From Tubulanus polymorphus (Eukaryota; Nemertea; Palaeonemertea; Tubulaniformes; Tubulanidae), in contig NC_134035.1 of NCBI RefSeq assembly GCF_964204645.1, positions 9,796,501 to 9,860,500 on the forward strand: a stretch of 64,000 nucleotides of DNA, read 5' to 3'. Numbering within the stretch: the stretch's first letter is position 1; the number at the start of each line of letters is the position of its first letter. The translations under genes and the position numbers were made by a program. Shown here one piece after another: positions 24,501 to 36,500 of this stretch. The notes below the pieces were generated by a model. It saw only the letters and a program-made list of their open reading frames with translations. It did not search any database and was not told where the DNA came from.

Positions 24501-27500
24501 CGAACTTTTCGGCGACGTCGATTTCGATTTTCGTTTCGAGTCGCGTTTTAAAGTATCTCCGTCGTCTGTCGTCGGCGCCGACAGCAGCGGCTCGGACGCG
24601 CCGCCGTCGTCGCGTTTCACCGGCGACAGGTCGAACGACTCGGTCGGTTTGTCGTCTTGCGTCGCGTCGACGCGGTTCGTTTCGCCCTCCTGCGGTGTCG
24701 GGCTCTTCGATTTGCGATTCAACAATTTGCGATACATGTCGCCACCGGGGGGCGTGTTAGCTCTCTCGGTTCGTACGTTCGTTCGGCGTTCACCGGCCGG
24801 CAACTCGCGACATCGAACGTCCCTTCACCCGAATTCGTGGCTACAAATATACGGCATCGTTTGTTTCGTAGCTACGACACCGGCGGCCATCTTGGATGAT
24901 ATGAATCTTCTTATAATCGACCGTGGAACGCGCGCGGAACGGACGACAACGTCATCGCCTATAAATCCACGTCGCGCAAAATGGCCGTCGATATATCTCT
25001 CCGTTCATTGGATAGTCTTCACTGTCGATAGATCCGCGCGCTCGTGGCGTTTCCGGTTTTCGAGCACCCGCGGCTGAACGTCGTTCTTCCCGCGGCGAAT
25101 CGGATTTTCCCGTCCACCTAAAAGAGAATGATCGCTGTTTTATAATATATGTATATACGTCGAAGTCTTGGTGGTGGCGTTCCTCGTGCGTTTCGGTTAG
25201 TTCGATCGATTTTTGCCCGCGGCGACGGTTATCTTTTTCGAACCTCGAGCTCTAATCATCGCGCTCGGCGATCCTTCCGTTCTTTACCTATATCTATATC
25301 GACTTTTTCGTTTAATAGACTTTTATACTGATGCTAGTAGCACGTTCGGTCGTCGGTACTGAAACCCTGCGTGTATATTCCTGCGTATTGTGCAACACGC
25401 GCGTACGTATGTATCTATGTGTATGTGTGTGTGTGTATTACGAAGGTAGAACATTCTTCTTCGGCGAGCGAGAGAGCTGCTCCCCGCTATACCTTCACCA
25501 ACATGTGTAACTTTAGACGAACTCGGCGATAAAGTGTCGGATCTAAAAATGGCTCAATAAACCCCCCGAGAACTAGTTAAAACTCAAACGCAAAACGGCT
25601 AGAATAGAATCGGTACGCTCGATTTGTGGCGTGCAGGTAATTATGCTGAAACTTTTCCTCCACCGCCTACGAAAACTATTAGTTTTACTATTCTTTATCG
25701 GGAATGGCCCCCGATGTCAGGCCGGGGTCATAGGGTATTGCGATGAAAGCGTTGTTGCATTGCGCGTGGGTTGAATTATATGGTGCAAAGATATTTATAC
25801 TTGTTTCCCCCTATAGTGGCAGCTGGGGGAGGGGGAGGGGGGGGGGTAATGCAGGTGAAGTTGTCCTTAAAGTACATGCTGTCGATGACCGGGTTACCGT
25901 GCATCAGGGGATTTTGTATCTAAACTTCCCTGCATCGGGAAATCAGGGAATTTATTTTTTAAATTTCCCCGCAAGGAGTTCGGGGGGGGGGATCTGGGTA
26001 TTTTCTCATCGCGATCTGCAGAATTCTGAGATAGAATCGTCGGGTGATTGATACCTACTCGACGACGTCCCGAGAATTACGATTCTAATTATTTATCAAC
26101 GAATGAATGAGCAAAATCCGAATGATTTATTCTGACGGCTTCACGGTTTTGAGTAAATTTCATCGTCGGATGAATAGATTCATGAGCGACGATTATGTAG
26201 CCGTTTTATTGTCGTGTCAGATAATTTACGGGTTTTTTGCTTAAATTTAACTCTTGAGCAAACTGAGATCGACGTCAATCTGCTGCCGGTTGTCGTCGAC
26301 GGACTTTCCTAAAAAAAAATGATTTTTTACATTTCTGTTTCGCTATTTGCAGGACCCGAAGGACACGCCTCCCCCGACACGCGTCGAAACTAGAGACGAA
26401 AGGAAAGAAAGAAAGGTGACCAAAAAAAAAAATTATACTTCTCTTATCTTTTTTTTTCGCCGATTTGACGCAATAGATTCGAAAATAGAACTAATCAATA
26501 GTTGTCGATAAACGCATACGTTGCACTTCAGCTGTAGTCGTCATGTCTTTGGGGGGTTTAATTTTTTTTTTTTTAATTATTATTTCGCGGGTAACGTTCT
26601 AAGAATCGTCCCGTCGATTGGTGATAAAAATTCTACAGAAGCTGGAAAAAAGTGTTTTTGATCTTTCCGCCTGGTTGCTGACACCAGCTTGTGTTAATGT
26701 ATGTTTCCCACTTGTCGCCATTGATTTTTTCTTTTTTTCTGGAAAGGCGGTTCCTTCTTTAGTGTTTGAAATGAAACATGACGCCGTACGCGTTGTACGG
26801 TCGGAGAGAAAAAATTGATAACTAGGTTAATTACAGTCAAACACGCGGCAATTGATTTTTGATAAGTCGTATTTAGTTTTGCCTCGAAGAAACGACTTGA
26901 TTTTCTGACTTGAACCGCGACTAATGGACGAACTGCGCGTTGAAATACGGGGGTCCCTACGATTCCTTAAATCCTAAAAAAACTTCTAAGCAGAAAGTGC
27001 CTTTGAAGGTGCTTGAAACGCCTTTAATTGGAGCCAAAACGTCCTCAAATTTGAGAAATAGTCAATTAGAAATTGTCTAGTTTGTAGGCTGTACATTAGA
27101 CTTCACCTAAATCGGTACAGTTGGGACCAGGATATTTTCTTTACCCAATTAGGCAGTTATCAAATTAGAAACCTAGTTTAGGTAATATATAGGATAGTCG
27201 CTGGGTCACTGAATCAATGGTTTACCGAGATAAACAGTACCGATTCAGGAGTCTATAATCAGGGATATGAAGTGATGCGGACACTTCCGTGAAATTTGAA
27301 ATTTTCTCCTTAAAAACTCCTAATATCCAGGAACAGGGTTCATAGCGGTCATTGAAAGTCATGAAATGGGAATCGGTCAATTCAAGGCCTTGAAAGTCAT
27401 TAAATTGCTTCTAAAGTCATTGAATCATGGTCATTAATAGCGATCTACTTTACTACTGATGAATAACCGGTCCGTATAGGGACCCCGCGGTGGAAACTTT

Positions 27501-30500
27501 GCGACCCTTTTTTTTTCTTTTTTTTCTAATCGAGAATTCGACTGTTTCTCGTATGCGTATCGACTTAATGAACCTCTCTCGTTGTTTATTTTCGCAGCGT
27601 CGAGAACGAGCGGAACAAATCGCGTATAAACTAGAGCAAGACTTAGCGTTATGTAAGTATAGTATATTCTGTTTGGAAGACGCTGGAGCGTTCGTTCGTT
27701 CGTTCGTTCGAGCCTCGGTTCACTCTCTTGTTGCTCTGTTTATTAATAATCTATTTTGTTTATTCTAACGTCGAACAGGTGTCATTTTCTTCTCGTTGCG
27801 AACATACTTCGATGTTCGCTCCTCCTCGTTCGAATTCGAAGGGTAGATGATGATGATGATGATGATGATGCAGCGAGTGAGAGGAAGAGAGGCTGAGCTA
27901 TGAACGTGTAACACTTGTTGCATCATCATCTATCGTGTCCGGTTTGAATTTCGTCGATTCTAAGTCTGGGGGTGGGAAAGCAGTCAGCTAGCTATTCGGA
28001 AACTGCCTGTTATACAAGGTGGCCGCCGTCGACCTGAAAAACTCAGGCAATTTGACAAATTTTGGGGGAAAAACCTGGAAACTCAAAGAATTTGACAAAT
28101 TTTGCATCAAAAAATCTGGAAAACTCAGGAATTTGATAAATTTTCTATTGAAAAAACATGGAAACTCAAGAAATTTGACAAATCTTTCACGAAAAACCTG
28201 AAAAACCCGGGGAATTTTGATAATGTTTTCGACATGATTCATGAAATATGAATAGATTGTAGCCTAGAAATTTCTATGATTCTCTCAGGGAATTTTGTGT
28301 TATAACAATGGAAAACATGTTTGTTATGTTGGCTTGTCCTGTTTGTTATATTAATCTGAACATATTGCGTATCGTCAGAATTTCAAGCATTGCGTGCGAA
28401 TGATTCCCTTTCTAAATATTTCGAATTGCAAAACGCAGACAAAATGTTATCTTAAAACATGCGATTCTTTTCTCAATAGTCTGGCGCATCTTTTCGTCAA
28501 AATTTATTACCTTTTTACGCGGCTTATTAATCCGATTTCCTTCTCTTCTAATAACCGTCGACCTTGAAGTCGTCGTAGTAATACTTTGGTTCGAAATATC
28601 AGATAAAAGTTCCTAGCTGCCTGGTTGCCATATTTGTTTCAATAGTCGTTGCGGAGATTTCGTTATCAGGCGAAGAACGAAGATAGCGTTTCACTTGCAC
28701 TCTAAACAACAGACAAACAGCAGAAAAAATTTCGTAGCTGCCTGGTTGCCATATTTGTTTTAGCGGTCTTATGTCAACACCCAGTTATGATCATTCCAAA
28801 GAATCATTGTCGGGTGAAGAACGAAGATATCGTTTCGGTTGCACTGCAAAGGAAATGACGCAAAAACAACAGAAAAAAGTCCATAGCTGCCTGGTTGCCA
28901 TATTTGTTACGAAAGTCAAATATCAACCACTGTTAATGATCATTCCAAACAATCGGAAGAACTAAGATAAACATTTCACTTCCTTTCGAAACGACAGAAA
29001 AAAGTCCATAGCTGCCTGGTTGCCATATTTGTTTCACTGGTTGAATATTAACACGCGTTTGCGATCATTCCAAAAGATTCATCCGGTGATGACCTGAAAT
29101 AACGTTTCAATTGCACGGAAAACAACGCGAAAAAGTCCTTAGCCGCCTGGTGGCCGTATTTGTTATGGCGGTTAAACGTTTAACGTTCGGCGGTGGTCGA
29201 AAAATAATCGCGTTCCGTCTTCAGAAATCGACGCTAGTTGACGCGATACACCGGCGGACGAGGATGAGTTACAGGTATATATCTAGGTGTACATCATCGT
29301 CGTCGTCATCATCATCATCGCATCCATCCTATTGATCACCGTTTACAATGGGTGTCTTCTCGATCGTATCTGTGTATCTCCCTCTTCCGTATGTGTGTTC
29401 ATATGTAAACCCTTAATCAATAGAGCTTCAACCAATATTGATATATATATATATATATATATGTATTTATAGATTTTAAAGGATGGATTCATCGTTATTA
29501 TCCATACTACATTTTACATACTCGACGCGCATATATGTATCGGGACTGGGTTAGTCACGATAACGCGCGCTCGCCTTTTTTTTCGATCGAATACAAAGGA
29601 GTTTTGTTTAACGACGGTGGCGATGACATTTCGAGAAATCGAGCTCGAAATTTCGTCGTGTAACTCTATTTGAGAAACTTAAAACAGAAATGCTCCCAAT
29701 TCACACTATTAAGCCTGATTCTAAGTATCTGGGGCCAGTTCCATAGTCGAGACTTATAACCAAAAGTGGTCTTAAGTTGTTAGATTGGCTTCAGAACTAA
29801 GATTGGCTTAGATTGGTCTTAAGTCTAAGCCCTCTCTACGGAACCGGCCCCTGAACTACCTCAAAACCTCTTACTGTTCGTCACTATTCTACACAGTTTA
29901 AATTTCTACAAAATTCAGATCACTCAAAAATGACTATAAATGCGTGTCGAAACGTCGTGTGTGGATATATTTGGTGGTTCGCACGTGATGCAAAACTTAA
30001 TTAAGTATTTAAAATGATATTTTGTGATGTTCTGGTACGGTAGAACTGACACAAAATAAAGCAGGTTTTATCGTACAAGTTTTGTGTTGATAAGTCGCGC
30101 GTTTTAGTCAAATTTTGTATCGATTTGAAGATTCTTCATCGAGATCGAGTTAAAGATATAAACGTTTTGATATAACAGTTGTGTGACGAAAAAGTGAGGC
30201 GATATTGTCACATGTATCCAATTGGCGGTGGCATATTGAAATCATGGCATTCGGAGCCATCCCTTTTTTTTAGTTCGATGGCTCCAGGTGGAGTTCGATA
30301 TATTTTTAACGTCGCCTTTAAAGATTTATTTTTGCAAAAATATCGACGTCGCGAAAACTCGCTTTTTCAGTTCGGGAAATTTCTCGTTCATATCGTACGC
30401 GGTGTTTAGAGAAAATGATGCTTTCCTCGTCGCTCTATGCAGCAGATACATTGCCCGGTCTACATCGAGATAATACAAAACTGTTAAAAGCTTTAACCCG

Positions 30501-33500
30501 TATATGCGTTAGCCCGACGAGGCCTTATTGCGACGATGGCTGCGTGTTAGAAGCAATTAATAGCTGAAATATTTGCGAATAATAGCTTTTATCGGATTCC
30601 GTTGCGGATATATTTAATTGTATGGCCGCGCATGTCTATAATCCGCTGTATGTATCAGTTATCTGTTAATTTCCGTATACGTATATATATTGTTTTTTTT
30701 CTCTCGATATTTTCAGGGGACCCGGCGACCGATATAAATGCGACATCCGACCCGTACAAGACTCTTTTCATCGCGAGAATCGTAAGTCGATGGCCCGCGG
30801 GATTCTTATACAGGGTGGCCACTGACCTGAACAACTCGGGGAACCGGGGAAAATCTAGAAAAAGTCAGTGAAAACTCGGGGAATTTTACGAATCTTGATA
30901 AAAACCTGTAAAAATTGTGGAATTTGGATGATGTTTTTGACCACATGTTTCTTAACACTACATGGTTCATGAAAAAATGTATAGATTGTAACATTTTAAA
31001 CCGAGAAATTTCTCCGATTGGGGAAGTTTTTGTAAACACAAATCAGGGAAAGCTATGAAAGATTTGTAAATTGGTGGAGGGGGCTGCCAGCCTACATCGG
31101 ATGAAAATCAAATCTTTCTTCAATTATATGCACTGAGTTTGGTACCTGAAATCTTTGAAATGTCATATTCGGTCGTTCTTTTCGTGATGATTTCGATGAA
31201 CGCCTAATTCGTTCGTTAATCGTTATAAAAGCCTGGATTTTTCGCATGCTCGAGTCTCGATAATGATCTTGTTTGTAGTAAACCCCAGGCAGAGTAGATA
31301 CTCGATCGGAGAGCTAAAAAACGAAGATGTGATATGTTGAATAAAATCTGTTCAACTCGTCGTCACTTCTTCTCAGTTCTCCATCGTACATAACTTATAT
31401 TTTTAGAATCTAATTCGAATAGTTCAAAGTCAGTTTATTCGAGAGACGAGTTTCCGAGTTCGGATTCGAGTTTTTCATGTGATTTTAGTTGTACAGTCAA
31501 ACACCACTCCGATAAACCTCGCCTAACGCCCAATTATTTTCTGGCGACGGAATGTTTGTATTTGGTCTTGGAACAAGTAGAGATTAAAGCACCCTTTGTA
31601 TACCAGGGTGGCGCCACTGACCTGGAAAACTCAGGGAATTCGAATAATATTATTGACCACGTGTTTCTTATCTTGATCAGTACGTGATTCAATGAAAAAT
31701 GAACGAATTGTAAAATTTAAGACTTAGAAACTTAAAAATTTCTTTTGATACATCCAGGAATTTTGTGTAATAAAATCAGGGAAATCTCAATTGATGTGTA
31801 AATTGGCAGAAAGTGGCGGCACCCTGTATACGGCCAATCCTGTACTTCTTATACCGCCCAAATCCTAAATCACGGGTTGTCAGTTTATCGGATGAAAAAA
31901 ATGTACAATTTACATTCGATTTTTTTTTTTTTTTCAGAATTTTGACACGAGCGAATCGAAGCTTCGTCGAGAATTCGAAGTCTACGGCCCGATACGCATG
32001 GTAAGAGGGGAATATTCGGAGATAGATCGCCGACACGAGTCTGTGCGCGTTATTTATTACTGAACGGCGTTTTCATCGCTGAACTTAACATACTTTATTT
32101 CTACGCGGAATTATCTTTAGTTCCGCTTCACATATATATATATATATATATATATCAGGGTCGGTACAATTCCTTGATTCGTTAAAAACGTCTTCTGAAC
32201 AGAGAGTGCTTTTTAAGATTCTTGAAACTCCTTTAATTTGAGCAAAGTCTTCAAAGAAAACTACAGTAGACTAACGTCTAAATCGGTACAGTTGGGACCA
32301 GGATATTTTCTTTACCCAATTAGGGGGTTATGGAATTAGAAACCTAGTTCAGGTTATTCAACGGCTGAAAATTTGCTTACAAAACCAGTACCGAGATAAA
32401 CAGTACCGGTTTAGTTTGAGTCTACTGTAATCGGGATGTGAAAGCGATGCTGAAATTCGAAAAAACTTTTTCCTCGAAATTCCTTCTATCCGGGAATGAC
32501 TGATCTGTAGGGACGGTGTATATGTATGAATACGGTTAACGTAGGAAAGATTTAATACGTATTTGATTGGAAACCGCCTCTGTATCTTACAGCGAGGTTC
32601 TCTCAATGGCAGTAGTTGCAGCAGCGATAACGCCGCGAACCCTGGCTTTTTCACATACTCGTATTCAACGCGATGATCTTGTATGTAGTAAACTCCAGGC
32701 ACAGTAAACCACTTGATAAACCGCTAATAGTTGATACGCGCGCGGTCGGCGCTATCAATCGGCAAATCAAGAAACACTTCAATCATTATTAAACTCCTCC
32801 TTCAACTGATTTAAGTTTGTTTGATCTGGATTAATCGATATCGTGGTTTCATTTTTTTATGCATGTGTGCGCGTATGGTTTTTCCCTATAAGGCTATAAT
32901 GAAAATTGATACCTCGTTAAAGAAAATTACTATGACTACGAACCAGGTATTTTTAAAAGTTGAAAAAAACTTGCATTAACAAATCCAGGATAGAACTAAT
33001 GTTTACATCAGTATCCACTTTAGTCAGTGAACTGTTTTTAGGACAAGGATATATTTTTTCTGTTTTCTCCTGGTATATTACTATTACTTATAAATGTAAA
33101 CAGCCTTCACTTAGACTTGTAGTTATTAGTAACAATGTTTGAAACGTGGGTTTTCTTTTGATTATTCGTATTTTATAATCAGAAATGACAGAAATCACAT
33201 TGATTATGATTCTCATCATTTGATGAGATAAATTGGGAATGCTATAAATTAGTTAAAAACTATAGAATTTCTGATATTTAGCCATTTAAGCAATTGAACT
33301 TAGATCCTTTATTTACGGGAGGATATAGATTTGATAGTTGATTCTCTGTTCCCTGGACTGGGTGGTAGAATCCTGATACTTGTTAGAAGTCCGATTCGGT
33401 ATATTAGAGCTTTATATATTTAGTAGTACTGATAGATACAGTAGATACTCTGTATGCAATTTGATAAAACCCTGATACAGCAGATACTCTGCAGTTTGAT

Positions 33501-36500
33501 AAAACCGTGATACAGCAGATACTCTGCAGTTTGATAAAGCCCTGATACAGTAGATACTCTGTATGTTGGGTGATAAAACCCTGATACAGTAGATACTCTG
33601 TATGTGGGGTGATAAAGCCCTGATACAGTAGATACTCTGTATGCAGTTTGATAAAGCCCTGATACAGTAGATACTCTGTATGTTGGGTGATAAAACCCTG
33701 ATACAGAAGATACTCAGTATGCGGCGTGATAAAGCCCTGATACAGTAGATACTCTGTATGCAGTTTGATAAAGCCCTGATACAGTAGACACTCTGTATGC
33801 AGTTTGATAAAGCCCTGATACAGTAGATATTCTGTATGTGGGGTGATAAAGCCCTGATACAGTAGATACTCTGTATGTGTGGTGATAAAGCCCTGATACA
33901 GTAGATACTCTGTATGCAGTTTGATAAAGCCCTGATACAGTAGATACTCTGTATGTGTGGTGATAAAGCCCTGATACAGTAGATACTCTGTATGTGTGGT
34001 GATAAAGCCCTGATACAGTAGATACTCTGTATGCAGTTTGATAAAGCCCTGATACAGTAGATACTCTGTATGTGGGGTGATAAAGCCCTGATACAGTAGA
34101 CACTCTGTATGCAGTTTGATAAAGCCCTGATACAGTAGATACTCTGTATGTGGGGTGATAAAGCCCTGATACAGTAGACACTCTGTATGCAGTTTGATAA
34201 AGCCCTGATACAGTAGATACTCTGTATGTGGGGTGATAAAGCCCTGATACAGAAGATGCTTTGTATGCTGTGTAATAAAACCCTGAATACTGATACAGTA
34301 CTGGTAGAACCCTGATACAGTTGTTGTAGTGGGGGAGATAAAGTCACGAAAGACTATTGTAGTCCGATAGTGTAATTACTTGGCACATTGGGTGAAAGAA
34401 CCCTAATAGAGTACTCATAGAACCCTGATACTGTAATTACGGGGCGGCAGCTGAAATGTTTCGTGATTGCGATGTGTATCATGATCATTAAATTCTATTG
34501 CTGATACTGATCCCGGCGTCTCACGGCGGCTGCTGCTGCTGCTGCTGGTACATTCCGGTATCACACGTCATTAATTACAGATCCCACAGTTAATACGCAT
34601 ACATACATACATACATACATACAGGCAGGCACTGGCATCGACCGACAAACGAACGCAGCTATCATAATGTGTCTCTGTTGTACGCAGCCGATGAGATCGG
34701 TCTCTCGAGAAATCTTTTCATGAGCTTCTCGCGCATTCGTTGAATCATCAGCAGCTCTTCGGCCGACGACGACGACGACGATGCCGCATACAGGCGGTTA
34801 GATTTTTATATACGTTCGTTTTCTGCCACACGTCGTCGACGATGCATGCGTTACATACGCGGTTCTGACGGCTTCGGTTTTAAATTGAAATTAAGCATCC
34901 GAATGCAGCCGTCGTCGTAGATTAACCGATTCAAAGGCGAATCGAGAAAATGCGGCGCCGAAGTGAAAAGAGTTCATTTCGTAAACGCGACGATTTCAGC
35001 GATATTTTCTACGCGGCTGAAAACTTGAACGGTTTTGGTTATTTGATGGATTTTTTTTTTTTGGCTCCGTACAGTTCTTTACAGATCAGGGAAAATCATG
35101 GCACACTCAGGGTACCCGCTTTAATCTAGAAATCAGGGAGTTTTCATTTATTGAATATTCTGTTAATTGATCGGATTCCTAGGAGATCAAGCCAGGGAAA
35201 CAGCAAGTCGGATTCTGAATTTATATTTTCCTGTTCAAAAAATCATACAATTCAAGGGCCAGTTGCTGAAAATTTGGGTAAAGATAAATACCATAGGAAC
35301 AATGAACTTTTAATTGTCTCTTCACCAACTTTTCAGCAACTACAGCCCCTGAGTCTTTTCTTGAAAAGTCGGGGAACATTTTTCGTGTCTTTAGGGGCCT
35401 GTCTAAGAACCGTTTACGCAGATGTTAGTACAGAGCGAGCGGTGATGAATCCCGCCTCGGTGGCGGAGGCTGATCGACACCGGTCGTCGCCGCCGGTGAT
35501 GAAACCCGCCTCGGTGGTGGAGGCTGATCGACACCGGTCGTCGTCGCCGCCGCCGTCAAATTTCATTAACGCCGCGAGTGACTTAAAAGCGTTCAATTTA
35601 ACGAATGTTTACCCGCGATACGTGTTCATTCGCCGCGTCTGCTCCCGACGAGAAATATCGGATAATCGAATATTATCGATAAGTGCTCGGTGGTTTATTG
35701 ATTATTGATTTCGTGTATACGTACGCGCGCGTGAGAGGTAACCGTAGAGAATGTGTGTATGTGTGTGGGTCCGGTTATAATTGATAATGTGAATGTCGGG
35801 TGTGTACGCGTGTGTGGGCTTGAAGGCTTACTGTATTCATCGTGTTCTCCATATGCTGATAATGCATTCGTTCATGATTGATTTTTTTTAAATTTTTGAC
35901 CTTATTAGGTATGTCACTCGCAAACCTGATGTAACCTGCTCGTAACAAAACAGGATCCAGGTCCGCAGTTATGAGTTGAATGTGACTCGGGAGTTAACTC
36001 ATCGAAAATGAAATGATTTCAACTCTTGAGTTAACTCTCTTTTCTAACTCGTAATTGTGGAATTCGGCCCAGGGATTTTGATATCTATATGCTGGGATCT
36101 AAAAGGGACTGCTTTTATGCATTCACTTATTTAATTGGTCACTGGATAGTGGATATTTCTAAGGGGTGGTTGGTTTTCGGAGTAGGACGGATGTAAAAAT
36201 GACAAGGGGGGCTTGTGGAGAACAGTGTATGTACTTCGATGCCCCCCCCCCCCCCCCCCGCGCGCTCGCGTTTTCCAAGAATCGCAACACAATAATAATA
36301 AAAGTAATGTTTTCAACAGATGTGCAGCCGAGTCCAATTTCCAGTTATCCGCTGGTGTGCGTATTGTCAGAGAAATGGTTTATTCGTCTTTGTACCCGAT
36401 ACTGAAAAATTGATATATGGCGTCGAAATCCATTCTTTTTTTTTAATTATTATTAATTACCTACTTCACTTATTGGAAAATCCGAAGTCAAATACAAATT

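Larger units (their letters stand above)
20980..26352 (+). other. SNRNP70 intron 1 (contains the distal Kv1 exon)
   Basis: 5.4-kb intron. Contents: (CT)n at 21490-21522, a CpG-rich block at 21780-22560 with (CGGT)n at 22511-22531, MITE C at 23422-23708, family B remnants at 23030-23290 and 23951-24000, a C-run at 24271-24287, the distal Kv1 exon with its CpG-rich 5' flank (24738-25330), and G-runs at 25829-25846 and 25981-25990. The block at 21946-22182 has a minus-strand ATG frame of 78 codons that is not recognised. Confidence 0.6.

Noticed and set aside
24803-24803. Start of the distal Kv1 exon at 24803
   Set aside because: The codon there is TTG; the first in-frame ATG after an upstream TGA is at 24737.
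33412-34347. 311- and 155-codon minus-strand frames, or a CRISPR-like regular array
   Set aside because: A contiguous 39-bp tandem repeat with no unique spacers, in an intron of a eukaryotic gene.
35151-35708. 185-codon plus-strand ORF in SNRNP70 intron 5
   Set aside because: Runs through a repeat and a tandem duplication; no recognisable domain.
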